A stretch of 64,000 nt of DNA, from NCBI RefSeq assembly GCF_030296615.1, contig NZ_AP027732.1:1736001-1800000 (forward strand). The letters run 5' to 3'. How positions within the stretch are numbered: position 1 is the first letter of the stretch; the number at the start of each line of letters is the position of its first letter. The translations under genes were made by a program, and so were the position numbers. The stretch comes from Frondihabitans sucicola. Lineage in GTDB: Bacteria; Actinomycetota; Actinomycetes; Actinomycetales; Microbacteriaceae. Positions 46,391 through 54,974 of the stretch are shown piece by piece. The notes below the pieces were generated by a model. It saw nothing but the letters and a program-made list of their open reading frames with translations, did no database searches and had not been told where the DNA came from.

Positions 46391-47280
46391 TGGCAGAGCC
46401 CGTCAGGCCCGTGCGCAGAATGATTGTCGTCGTTATGGCCCTGCCCCTCTTTCTCTCGTCATGCGCTTCGGAGTCATCCGATCAGGAGATAAGTGCGGTC
46501 AAGAAAAACATGGCTCAGTGGGCGCTGCCTCTGGATGCTTACCAGAACGACGAGGGCGGCAACGAGGCGTATGCCGAACAGCTCCTGGTCGGCGGGTGTC
46601 TGGAGTCGCAAGGCATATCGTGGCCAGTCGCGTATCAACCTGAACAAGCGGATGGCAACGGCAATACTGCGTCCAACGGCCGAACTCTCTTTTCCTCGGA
46701 CATCGCGCAGAGATTCGGCTATCACCAAGCGAGGACGATCGACCTCCCCGGTTTCGAAAAGGCTCGCGAGATCGAAGAGGTGCCGCGCGAGCTCAGCGCG
46801 AGCGAGGATGAGGCGTTCACACAGTGCCTTCGTCAAGCGCGGCAGAAAATGGGAACCGAAGATCCATTGCCTCAGCTATCTCAGGAGTTCGCCGTCGAGC
46901 CCTACGACGAGTCGGAGAGGTCGGCACCTGTCCGGGCGGCGGCCAAGAAATGGGTGACCTGTATGAAGCCTCTCGGAATCAGCGACCTGGGTTCCAGTCC
47001 GAGTGAAATGCCGAGCGACTCGCTGGCGAAGAGGTTCGGGCTGGCTGGCGACGGAAATACGTCGCCCAAGCCGCACTCTGACGAAATTGCGATCGCCGTG
47101 AAAGACGCGTCGTGCCGGACATCGAGCGGCTGGACCCACGTCCTCTACGACACTGAATACGAGCGGCAGCTTCCGGTTGTCGCAAAGCATGCGGATGAAC
47201 TGAACCGGCTTCGGATTCAGATCAAGGCGCGTCAGGAGCGAGTCCATCAGGTCATCGCTGACAACGCCCCGGCGAGGTGA
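46390..47280 (+). CDS. Lipoprotein of unknown function with four cysteines
   Basis: 296 residues; its start shares one base with the previous stop. Basic N terminus, hydrophobic segment and lipobox LSSC (Cys25). The mature chain has four more cysteines (about 70, 146, 191, 242) in contexts GGCLESQGI, FTQCLRQAR, WVTCMKPLG and DASCRTSSG, suggesting two disulfides. The W-x-x-C-M-x-x-x-G and D-x-x-C pattern recurs, as far as can be recalled, in actinobacterial lipoproteins near ABC exporters, but no function is established. Codon use is less GC-rich than the core genes. It could be an immunity protein, receptor or assembly factor for the secreted protein before it. Confidence 0.82.
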   Translation: MAEPVRPVRRMIVVVMALPLFLSSCASESSDQEISAVKKNMAQWALPLDAYQNDEGGNEAYAEQLLVGGCLESQGISWPVAYQPEQADGNGNTASNGRTLFSSDIAQRFGYHQARTIDLPGFEKAREIEEVPRELSASEDEAFTQCLRQARQKMGTEDPLPQLSQEFAVEPYDESERSAPVRAAAKKWVTCMKPLGISDLGSSPSEMPSDSLAKRFGLAGDGNTSPKPHSDEIAIAVKDASCRTSSGWTHVLYDTEYERQLPVVAKHADELNRLRIQIKARQERVHQVIADNAPAR

Positions 47281-47287
47281 TCTCGCG

Positions 47288-48454
47288 ATGAAGCGCCGGT
47301 TGCTCGTGAGCGTAGGGGCGCTGGGGGTCGGGCTCCTGTTCGCTGGTGGCTGGGCTGCCGCGACCGCGCTGCAATCTCCCGCTCAACGCGAAGCCTCGGC
47401 TACTGCGCCCCGATCTGGCCCCGTGACAGCGCAGGTTACTCAAGGTGATCTGAGCCGGACGATTACGAGCGAGGCAACCCTTCAGAGGCAGACTCGACAG
47501 AGCCTCAGGTTTGTCGCGCCGGACGGTCCCGCTGTCGTGACGGGCAGGCCCCTCTCGTCCGGCCAGGCCCTCCTCGCAGGACGGGCTCTCACCGAGATCA
47601 ACGGACGGCCCGTGTTCGCCATCCCAGGGGCGTTTGCGTTCTACCGAGACCTCGAACAGGGCATTTCCGGGCCGGATGTCCGTCAGCTTCAGCTGGGACT
47701 GACGAGCGCCGGCCTTCGAGTGACGACCGACGGCGTCTTCGGGGAATCGACCGAGGCTGCCGTAGCGGCGCTTTATGGCCGCAGCGGCTATTCGGTGCCG
47801 CGTGGTGAGGGTCCAAGCTCGGGAGACGAAACGCTGCAATCGCCTTCGAATGACGAAGTGGCTTCAGTACCTGCGCCGCCAAGTACTCCGACGGCCCCGT
47901 CGGTAATCCGCCTGCCAAGAGCCGAACTGACAGTCATGTCGACATCGTCGGCCCACGTTGTGAGCGTGCCGGAGGTCGGCTCGCCGATCTTGGACAGCAC
48001 ACTGGCGGTGGTGGAGCATGGGCCGATGGCAGCTGTCGCTGGGGTACCCGCGGAAGTCGGGTCAGCGATTCGAGAAGGGATGAAGGGCAGTCTCTCCATC
48101 GGTGGCGGTCGTCGACCCGTCACCGTGACTGCTGTAATACCGAACAAGGGCGAGGCCGAAACGAGCACGCGCATCGAACTGGCGGGGTCGACGGGTGAGC
48201 TCAGCGAGAGCGAGTCGGGGCACGAGGCACTCCTCGAGCTCGAAGTGGAGGTGGTCGACCGCGACTCCCTGCTTGTGCCGACCGTAGCCGTCATCTCCGG
48301 CGGCTCGGGTTCAGCGCGCGTACAGAAGCAAACGCGTCAAGGCAGCTTTGTCAGTATCCCCGTCACCGAGATCGGGCAGCTCGACGGCCGCAGCGCAGTA
48401 ACGGCGACTGGAAGAGAAAAGCTTGCGCCCGGCGATCATGTGAAGGTCGGATGA
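47288..48454 (+). CDS. ABC exporter adaptor with peptidoglycan-binding domain
   Basis: 388 residues. An N-terminal anchor helix (residues 4-27) is followed by a membrane-fusion (HlyD/MacA-like) region starting VTQGDLSRTITSEATLQRQT, then a PG_binding_1 domain (GPDVRQLQLGLTSAGLRVTTDG, about 127-165), and a beta-rich C-terminal part (SLLVPTVAVISGGSGSARV; SIPVTEIGQLDGRSAVTATG) typical of adaptors. In monoderm bacteria such hybrids are thought to hold the pump to the wall. It sits 7 bases after the lipoprotein gene and 1 base before the pump gene. Confidence 0.86.
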   Translation: MKRRLLVSVGALGVGLLFAGGWAAATALQSPAQREASATAPRSGPVTAQVTQGDLSRTITSEATLQRQTRQSLRFVAPDGPAVVTGRPLSSGQALLAGRALTEINGRPVFAIPGAFAFYRDLEQGISGPDVRQLQLGLTSAGLRVTTDGVFGESTEAAVAALYGRSGYSVPRGEGPSSGDETLQSPSNDEVASVPAPPSTPTAPSVIRLPRAELTVMSTSSAHVVSVPEVGSPILDSTLAVVEHGPMAAVAGVPAEVGSAIREGMKGSLSIGGGRRPVTVTAVIPNKGEAETSTRIELAGSTGELSESESGHEALLELEVEVVDRDSLLVPTVAVISGGSGSARVQKQTRQGSFVSIPVTEIGQLDGRSAVTATGREKLAPGDHVKVG

Positions 48455-48455
48455 A

Positions 48456-50366
48456 GTGCCGACTCTGATCCTGAAAAGAATTCGGCGCAGTTTCGTTCCC
48501 ACGGAGGAGCCTGTGTTGAAGGGCGTGGATCTCACTTTGCCGCAGGGAAGCTTTGTAGTCATCGAAGGCCCCTCGGGTGAGGGCAAGTCGACACTCCTGA
48601 ACGTGATCGGTCTCTTGGATTCGCCGGATTCCGGGAGCTACTCGATAGATGACCGGGAGGTGACCGAGCTTGCAGCAACGGAACTGACAGCGCTTCGCTC
48701 GGACACCTTCGGCTTCATCTTCCAGAGCTTTCATTTGCTCGACCGGCGCCCGGTGACGGACAGCGTGGAACTTGGGCTGCTCTATCGCGGGGTGCCCAGC
48801 CGCGAACGTCGTCGACTCGCTGTAGTGGCCCTCGACAAGGTGGGTCTCCGTGACCGTGGCGGACAGCGTTCGTCCACGCTCTCTGGCGGCGAGCGGCAGC
48901 GGGTCGCCATCGCACGAGCGTTGGCATCCGACACTCCCGTCGTCGTCGCCGACGAACCCACTGGAAACCTCGATTCCGCCAACAGCCGACGCGTCGTCGA
49001 GTGCCTGGCCGATCTCAACAGAGCCGGCCGAACCGTGATCCTGGTTACCCACTCCCCGGAGGTCGCGGCTGTTACGGAGGCCAGAGTGACCCTTCGTAAC
49101 GGCACTCAGGTCGACGAGACGAGGTCGCGGGCGCCTGGGGCAGAGATCCCGCTCTCGAACGTCGATGTCGTCACTCCGCCGGTCGGCGCTCCACCGGGCC
49201 GGGCGTCCCGGCTGAGATTCCTGGACCTGCTGCGTGACTCCGTCTCCTCTGTCCGGTCACGCCCTGGTCGAAGTGTGGCCCTGATTCTGGCAGTGGCGGT
49301 CGGCGTAGCGCTGGCCGTGAGTACCCTCGGGCTGTCCGAGTCGGCGAGGTCGCAGGTCACTGACACGTTCGATGCTCACGCGAATCGATACGTCACGGCG
49401 TCCTGGGCTGGAGGAACACTGTCGTCTGCCGCTCCGCGGAACAACATCACATCTCGGCTCCGAGGGCTCGCAGGCGTTGAGAGTGCAGGTGTCCTGATCG
49501 AGAACGGGGGAACGTACGTTCGCGCGGCTCCTGCGCGCCCGTCGCTGCAAGTCCCGGAATTTCATGGGACGCCGTCAGCCCTTGCCGTAGCAGGGACGAC
49601 GATCGCGTGGGCCACTGGTCACCACGGGAAGCTCGGGGCCGGTCAAGCCCTCATCGGACGAAGTCTTGCGAAGCAACTTGCCCTGTCGTCTGTCGACACG
49701 CGGCCGGTGGTCACGATCAGCGGCCAGGACCGGACGGTGGTCGGTATCGTCAGCTCCAGCCCGCGCCTGGCCGAACTCGTCGGCGCTGTGGTCGTGCCCA
49801 TTCACGGCACCAGGATGTTTGACGAAGAGTCAGCTCAAGTCCACGCCCTGCTCGTGACCACTGCGGGTGCCGCCCAGCAGGTGGCGCGTCAGGTTGCCGT
49901 GGCGATCGATCCCTACCTGCCAGACGGAATTCACGTCGACGCGCCACCTGACCCGTCGAGCCTGCGAGCCGACATTGAGAGCGACGTTCAGATCACGCTT
50001 TGGGCATTCACTGTTCTGGCCCTACTCGGGTCTGTTGCTGGGCTGGCAAATTCAATGGTGCTATCGGTGATCGAGCGGCGTCACGAGTTCGGGCTTCGAC
50101 GCGCGGTGGGTGCTCGACCGATCCATATCTCTGGGCTCGTGATGGTCGAGTCCGGCGTGATGGGGGTCGTCGGCGGTGTCATCGGGCTAGGACTCGGTCT
50201 AGCTGCCGTCATCGGTGTCACCATTGCGCGACAATGGATCCCCGTCTTTGACCTCCGTCTCGCGCCCGTGGCGATCGGAGGAGGCATCCTCGTCGGCGCG
50301 GCGGGAGGGTTGCTGGCGGCCGCGCGAGCCTCCCGGATTCTGCCGCATGACGCACTTCGCCACTAG
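48456..50366 (+). CDS. MacB-like ABC transporter, fused ATPase and permease
   Basis: 636 residues from GTG 48456. ATPase domain 1-225: Walker A GPSGEGKST (38-46; Glu replaces the usual Ser in position 5), signature LSGGERQR (142-149), Walker B VVVADEP (162-168). A membrane helix (273-293), an outer domain of about 220 residues, then three helices near the C terminus (about 510-625; FtsX motif VIERRHEFGLRRAVGARP). MacB-type pumps act as mechanotransmitters that push substrates on the outer side rather than across the membrane. With the adaptor and lipoprotein it would handle the secreted I36-like protein or defend against an envelope-targeting compound. Confidence 0.9.
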   Translation: MPTLILKRIRRSFVPTEEPVLKGVDLTLPQGSFVVIEGPSGEGKSTLLNVIGLLDSPDSGSYSIDDREVTELAATELTALRSDTFGFIFQSFHLLDRRPVTDSVELGLLYRGVPSRERRRLAVVALDKVGLRDRGGQRSSTLSGGERQRVAIARALASDTPVVVADEPTGNLDSANSRRVVECLADLNRAGRTVILVTHSPEVAAVTEARVTLRNGTQVDETRSRAPGAEIPLSNVDVVTPPVGAPPGRASRLRFLDLLRDSVSSVRSRPGRSVALILAVAVGVALAVSTLGLSESARSQVTDTFDAHANRYVTASWAGGTLSSAAPRNNITSRLRGLAGVESAGVLIENGGTYVRAAPARPSLQVPEFHGTPSALAVAGTTIAWATGHHGKLGAGQALIGRSLAKQLALSSVDTRPVVTISGQDRTVVGIVSSSPRLAELVGAVVVPIHGTRMFDEESAQVHALLVTTAGAAQQVARQVAVAIDPYLPDGIHVDAPPDPSSLRADIESDVQITLWAFTVLALLGSVAGLANSMVLSVIERRHEFGLRRAVGARPIHISGLVMVESGVMGVVGGVIGLGLGLAAVIGVTIARQWIPVFDLRLAPVAIGGGILVGAAGGLLAAARASRILPHDALRH

Positions 50367-50515
50367 CGTGCACGAATCGTTCGGAATGACTACTCGCCAT
50401 CGTCGCAGGGGAGGACGCGACGGCTCAGGCGCGTGGACTACCGTAGCCTCGTGACGAAGCGGCGACGAACCCCGGGGACGACTCCGGTGACGCCACCGTC
50501 GGCCGCGGGTTCCTC

Positions 50516-51262
50516 TATGGGCTCTACCAGAACCGCATCCGGCGGGGCCTGGCCGGGCTCGACCTGCCGCACCACGTCGCCATGATCGTCGACGGCAACC
50601 GGCGCTGGGCGAAGGAGCGCATGCTCGAGACCGCCGCGCACGGGCACCGGGCCGGCGCGGCCAAGATCCGCGAGTTCCTCGTGTGGTGCGACGACCTCGG
50701 CATCAAGGTGGTGACCCTCTACCTGCTCTCCGCCGACAACCTGACCAACCGCGACAACGGCGAACTCGACGCTCTGGTCGAGATCATCGCCGAGCTCGCC
50801 GACGATCTGTCACGCTCGCGCGACTGGCGCGTCCAACACGTCGGATCGGTCGACGGTCTGCCGGTCCCGCTCGTCGAAGCGTTGTCGGCCGCCGAGTCGA
50901 GCACCGCCTCGCACACGGGTCTTCACGTCAACCTCGCCGTCGGCTACGGCGGGCGCCGCGAGATCGTCGACGCGCTGCGGAGCATCGTGCGCCAGCACGG
51001 CGAGGGCGGCGGCACCATCGACGACCTCGCCGAGGTGCTCACGCCCGAGATGATCGCCGACCACCTCTACACCGGCGGGCAGCCCGACCCCGACCTCGTC
51101 ATCCGCACGTCCGGAGAGCAGCGGCTGAGCGACTTCATGCTGTGGCAGAGCGCCCACAGCGAGTTCTACTTCGTCGAGGCGTACTACCCCGACCTGCGCG
51201 AGGTCGACTTCCTCCGCGCCGTCCGCGACTTCGCGAATCGTCACCGACGGTACGGGAGCTGA
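50516..51262 (+). CDS. uppS: Isoprenyl transferase (cis-prenyltransferase, UppS family)
   Basis: 248 residues from ATG 50516. Catalytic Asp in HHVAMIVDGNRRWAKERM, with RTSGEQRLSDFMLWQSAHSE and FYFVEAYYPDLREVDF near the end. It condenses isopentenyl diphosphate in cis, giving the polyprenyl carrier for cell-wall synthesis. Start uncertain: a longer GTG at 50453 lies only one base after a -10-like TAGCCT and so would precede the transcript; relatives begin near LYxLYxxRI, supporting 50516. A miscounted G in the run at 50518-50521 is another possibility. Next conserved core gene after the accessory operon. Confidence 0.9.
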   Translation, partial: YGLYQNRIRRGLAGLDLPHHVAMIVDGNRRWAKERMLETAAHGHRAGAAKIREFLVWCDDLGIKVVTLYLLSADNLTNRDNGELDALVEIIAELADDLSRSRDWRVQHVGSVDGLPVPLVEALSAAESSTASHTGLHVNLAVGYGGRREIVDALRSIVRQHGEGGGTIDDLAEVLTPEMIADHLYTGGQPDPDLVIRTSGEQRLSDFMLWQSAHSEFYFVEAYYPDLREVDFLRAVRDFANRHRRYGS

Positions 51263-51332
51263 CCGCTTCGGCCATTGCGGTACCCGGTTCCCCGGTACGG
51301 TAGGTGGGTTCAGCACACAGCAGGGAGCCCGC

Positions 51333-52460
51333 GTGACCACCATCGACGAGTACCGCCAGAATTTCGGTGACGATCCGGGGTACCTCGACTTCGCCTCCTT
51401 CGGCCCTATGTCCCGAGCCGTCGTCGACGAGCAGGTCGCCCTCAGCGAGATCCACGTTCGCGGCCGCTACGGTGCCGCCGGCGTCTTCGACGAACAAGAC
51501 ATCCGCGTCCGCGAGGCGGTTCGACGCGTCAGCGGGTTCCCGACCGACCGGGTCGTCTTCCAGGCCAACGCCTCGAGCGGCCTCATGCACGCCTTCTTCG
51601 GCCTGACCGGTCAGGTCCTCTACTCCGCCCGCGAATACCCGAGTATTCCGGTGGCGGCTCGTCGAGCGGCGCAGGCGCTGCACGTGCTCGACCCGATCAC
51701 GATGCAGCCGCCCCAGGGTGTCGTCACCCCCGAGGTCGTGCGCGACAACCTCACCCCCGCGACCACGGCGGTCGCCGTGAGCCTCGTCGACTACCGCACG
51801 GGCTACCGCGCCGACCTCGAGGGCATCCGCGACGTCATCGGCGACCGCCTGCTGATCGTCGACGCCATCCAGGGTTTCGGAGTCGTCGAAGCGCCGTACG
51901 AGCTGGCCGACGTGGTCGTCGCGGGCGGCCAGAAGTGGATTCGCGCAGGATGGGGCACCGGTTTCCTCGCCCTCTCCGAACGCGCCGCCACCGATCTCGT
52001 CCCCCTCATCAGCGGTGTCACCGGCACGATCGTGCCGCTGGGCGGTTCGTACGAGGAGGTACCCCCGCCCCTCCAGGGTGCTGCCGCGTTCCAGATCACC
52101 CGCTCCGATCCGATCGCGCAGGCTCGCTTCGCCACAGCCCTCGAGGGCATCGCGGAGGTCGGCGTCTCGGAGATCCAGGCGTCGATCGGCCAGACGGTCT
52201 CCCAGCTCATCGACCTCGCCGACGAGTTCGTCCTTCCGGTCTCCTCGTCGCGCGACGAGTCCGAACGCGCCGGCATCGTCGTGCTCGAGCCGGAGCCCGC
52301 GCAGGTCACCGCCCTCACCGCCGCTCTCATCAACCACGGCATCACCGCCACCGTGCGCGACGGCACCGTGCGTCTCAGCGCTCACGTCTCCACCGGCGAG
52401 GAGACCCTGGAGGCGCTGCGCGGGGCGTTCACCTCGTTCGGGTCGAGCGCTCAGTACTGA
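51333..52460 (+). CDS. PLP-dependent class V aminotransferase-fold protein
   Basis: 375 residues from GTG 51333 with GGGAG upstream. The PLP lysine lies in VVVAGGQKWIRAGWGTGFLA (near residue 195) and the cofactor-binding Asp in LLIVDAIQGFGVV. Fold type I, in the group of cysteine desulfurases and kynureninase-like enzymes. No active-site loop cysteine of the NifS type is obvious, so sulfur transfer is unlikely. Substrate unknown. It is not part of the classical conserved gene order here and probably forms its own transcript. Confidence 0.85.
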   Translation: MTTIDEYRQNFGDDPGYLDFASFGPMSRAVVDEQVALSEIHVRGRYGAAGVFDEQDIRVREAVRRVSGFPTDRVVFQANASSGLMHAFFGLTGQVLYSAREYPSIPVAARRAAQALHVLDPITMQPPQGVVTPEVVRDNLTPATTAVAVSLVDYRTGYRADLEGIRDVIGDRLLIVDAIQGFGVVEAPYELADVVVAGGQKWIRAGWGTGFLALSERAATDLVPLISGVTGTIVPLGGSYEEVPPPLQGAAAFQITRSDPIAQARFATALEGIAEVGVSEIQASIGQTVSQLIDLADEFVLPVSSSRDESERAGIVVLEPEPAQVTALTAALINHGITATVRDGTVRLSAHVSTGEETLEALRGAFTSFGSSAQY

Positions 52461-52744
52461 GGCGAGCGAGCAGGATCACGCCGGGTCGGGCACTCCTCGA
52501 CCCCCGTCTTCGGGAGGTCCCGCCGGTGAGCGCCCCTGATTTCTGGGGCGGATGTGACTCGCGTTAATCTCCCTGTAACCAAGGCCGGTGTGTCGGATTT
52601 GGTCATTGTCGGTGGCAGCACGTAGCTTCGAGCCATCGGGTAGAGCACCCGGTCGAGACGGCCACGTAAGTTCGTCTAGCTCTTGCTCCACGGCCGTCTT
52701 GCGGGAAGGTACCGAGTGCCCAGCACTCGGAGATGGAGTGGGTC
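52461..52744 (+). promoter_or_regulatory. Long phoH upstream region with hairpin next to the ribosome-binding site
   Basis: No gene in 284 bases. TTGGTC and TAGCTT near 52597-52626 are a possible promoter, giving a leader of more than 110 bases. It contains CGGGT-AGAGC-ACCCG, and CCGAGTGC-CCA-GCACTCGG (52712-52730) only five bases before the GGAG that serves the GTG at 52745. No known riboswitch consensus is recognised. Confidence 0.45.
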
Positions 52745-54112
52745 GTGACCTCTTTCGACACCGCAGCTGTTTCTTCTACTGAAGGCGCCATCGAGGGTCG
52801 GGAGCAGGTGACGGGCGCAGGCGTCACACAGCGCACGTACGTTCTCGACACATCGGTTCTGCTTTCCGATCCACAGGCCATGTTCCGCTTCGCCGAGCAG
52901 GCCGTCGTCCTGCCCGTCGTCGTCATCTCCGAACTCGAGGGCAAGCGGCACGACCCCGAGCTCGGCTACTTCGCGCGACAGGCGCTGAGGCTCCTCGACG
53001 AACTCCGCATCAAGCACGAGCGTCTCGACTTCCCGGTCGAGGTGGGCAAGGGCGGTTCGCTCCGCGTCGAGCTGAACCACTCCAACATGTCCGTCCTGCC
53101 GTCGGGCCTCCGCCTCGACGACAACGACTCGCGCATTCTGGCCGTGGCGACGAACCTCTCCAACGACGGGCTCGACGTGGTCGTCGTGTCGAAAGACCTC
53201 CCGCTGCGGGTCAAGGCCGCCTCGATCGGCCTCGCCGCCGAAGAGTACCGAGCCGAACAGGTCGTCGACTCCGGCTACACCGGCATCGCCGAGGTCGACA
53301 TCTCGAGCGAGCAGATGTCGAAGCTCTACGACGACGAGCACATCTCGACCCGTGCCGCCGAGCAGCCCGTCAACACCGGGCTGGTCATGCACTCCGATCG
53401 CGGTTCGGCTCTCGGCCGCGTCGTGTCGAAGGGGCAGGTGCGTCTCGTGCGCGGCGACCGCGACGTCTTCGGGCTGCACGGCCGCTCGGCCGAACAGCGC
53501 TTGGCGATCGATCTTCTCCTCGACCCCGAGGTCGGCATCGTGTCGCTGGGCGGCAGCGCCGGCACCGGCAAGTCGGCGCTGGCCCTCTGCGCCGGGCTGG
53601 AGGCCGTGCTCGAGAAGCAGCAGCACAAGAAGATCATGGTGTTCCGTCCGCTGTACGCGGTCGGCGGCCAAGACCTCGGCTACCTTCCGGGCGACGCCGG
53701 CGAGAAGATGAACCCGTGGGCCCAGGCGGTCTTCGACACCCTCGGCGCGATCGTGTCGCAGAACGTCCTCGACGAGGTCGTCGAGCGCGGCATCCTCGAG
53801 GTGCTGCCGCTCACGCACATCCGGGGCCGCTCGCTGCACGACGCGTTCGTGATCGTCGACGAAGCGCAGTCGCTCGAACGGAACGTGCTGCTCACCGTGC
53901 TGTCGCGAATCGGCCAGAACTCGCGGGTGGTGCTCACCCACGACGTCGCACAGCGCGACAACCTGCGCGTCGGCCGCCACGACGGTGTGGCCTCGGTGAT
54001 CGAGACGCTGAAGGGGCACCCGCTCTTCGCCCACGTCACGCTCACGCGCTCCGAGCGCTCGGCGATCGCCGCGCTGGTGACCGAGCTGCTCGAATCCAAC
54101 GAGTTGGCCTAG
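52745..54112 (+). CDS. PhoH family protein with N-terminal PIN domain (PhoH2 type)
   Basis: 455 residues from GTG 52745 (GGAG 6 bases before; the upstream ATG 52733 is too close to its signal). The PIN ribonuclease domain begins [20 protein letters not shown], with acidic residues also in [11 protein letters not shown] and [14 protein letters not shown]. The PhoH ATPase has Walker [19 protein letters not shown], Walker [15 protein letters not shown] and [10 protein letters not shown]. PhoH2 proteins unwind and cut RNA in an ATP-dependent manner in mycobacteria. No toxin-antitoxin partner (phoAT) is seen upstream. Confidence 0.94.
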   Translation: MTSFDTAAVSSTEGAIEGREQVTGAGVTQRTYVLDTSVLLSDPQAMFRFAEQAVVLPVVVISELEGKRHDPELGYFARQALRLLDELRIKHERLDFPVEVGKGGSLRVELNHSNMSVLPSGLRLDDNDSRILAVATNLSNDGLDVVVVSKDLPLRVKAASIGLAAEEYRAEQVVDSGYTGIAEVDISSEQMSKLYDDEHISTRAAEQPVNTGLVMHSDRGSALGRVVSKGQVRLVRGDRDVFGLHGRSAEQRLAIDLLLDPEVGIVSLGGSAGTGKSALALCAGLEAVLEKQQHKKIMVFRPLYAVGGQDLGYLPGDAGEKMNPWAQAVFDTLGAIVSQNVLDEVVERGILEVLPLTHIRGRSLHDAFVIVDEAQSLERNVLLTVLSRIGQNSRVVLTHDVAQRDNLRVGRHDGVASVIETLKGHPLFAHVTLTRSERSAIAALVTELLESNELA

Positions 54113-54158
54113 GGGTGTCTCCCACGTGGCCCGCGGTGACTTGAGAGACACGCCCTAG
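54109..54158. terminator. Terminator overlapping the phoH stop codon
   Basis: CTAGGG-GTGTCTC (54109-54121) pairs with GAGACACGCCCTAG (54145-54158), one bulge, 23-base loop. The left arm contains the TAG stop. The right arm is part of an 18-base sequence repeated exactly at 63349-63366. Confidence 0.75.
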
Positions 54159-54301
54159 CCGTCCCACCAGAGAGCGCCGCTTCCTCGTCGAGGGGCGGCG
54201 CTTTCGCGTTCCGCGCGGTGGCGGTTCTCCACAGGAGCTCGACGCTCGGGGATCATCCACAGGGCACCCGATGAGGGCGGAGGTGTTCCGTGCCGCGGAT
54301 C

Positions 54302-54307
54302 TAGCGT
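54302..54307 (+). promoter_or_regulatory. -10 element for leaderless peptidase gene
   Basis: TAGCGT, then CGGAGC, then ATG 54314. Same layout and same spacer as ftsB. Confidence 0.6.
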
Positions 54308-54313
54308 CGGAGC

Positions 54314-54865
54314 ATGAACGCATTCGTCGACGCCGCCGTGATCCTGCTCCTGCTCGGGCTGGCTCTCGGGGCGCCCGAGTCCGGCCTCGACTGGCTCGCG
54401 GCCGCGCCCGCGGCCTGCTGGGTGGCTGTGGCCACGCCGGCGCTCGTGCGGAGCGACCTGGAGCACCGTCGGCTGCCCAACGCGCTGACGCTGCCGGCGG
54501 TGGGGCTGGTCGCACTATCGGCCGCGGGGTCGTGGGTGTTCGGCGAGGGCGGGCGTGATCCTGCGCTGGCCCTCGGGCTCTGCCTGATCATTTCGGCGGT
54601 CGGCTTCTGGGCATCCGCTCGGGGCGGGGTGGGGATGGGCGACGTCAAACTCGCCGTTGCCCTGGTCGGGAGCGCAACCCTGGTCGACGTCCGCTCGCTC
54701 GCCGTGGTGGCACTCGTCACCGGTGCCTCGGGCGTTGCGGCCGCGGTCGTCGCAGTACGGCGCCACCGGGCGACGAGCATCGCGTACGGTCCGTGTCTGC
54801 TCGCCGGCTACTGGTGCGGCCTGGTGGCCGCGCGCATCGCTGCGTGGCCCGGCCCAGCGGGCTGA
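54314..54865 (+). CDS. A24-family prepilin peptidase-like protein
   Basis: 183 residues, about six helices. The two catalytic aspartates of TadV/CpaA-type peptidases are in ALVRSDLEHRRLPNALTLP and GVGMGDVKLAVAL (GxGD motif). Such enzymes cut the leader from type IV pilin-like precursors at the membrane. It is half the size of full PilD and lacks the methylase part. No pilus genes are in the window, so the substrate lies elsewhere. Probably leaderless. Confidence 0.88.
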   Translation: MNAFVDAAVILLLLGLALGAPESGLDWLAAAPAACWVAVATPALVRSDLEHRRLPNALTLPAVGLVALSAAGSWVFGEGGRDPALALGLCLIISAVGFWASARGGVGMGDVKLAVALVGSATLVDVRSLAVVALVTGASGVAAAVVAVRRHRATSIAYGPCLLAGYWCGLVAARIAAWPGPAG

Positions 54866-54974
54866 ACCCCGCAGTCGGTCCGGGCGCCGGACCACGCACG
54901 ACGAGGAGCCGCGGAAGGCGCGGCCGGGCGCCGCAGACCGAGGGGTCAGCGCCGAAACCGCGCGCTGAGCCCGA

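Noticed and set aside
45980..50366. Integrative element or prophage
   Set aside because: No integrase, recombinase, direct repeats or tRNA at the borders; only composition and position suggest transfer.
52461..52744. Known riboswitch (for example c-di-AMP or cobalamin) before phoH
   Set aside because: None of the conserved core motifs could be recognised; kept only as a structured leader.
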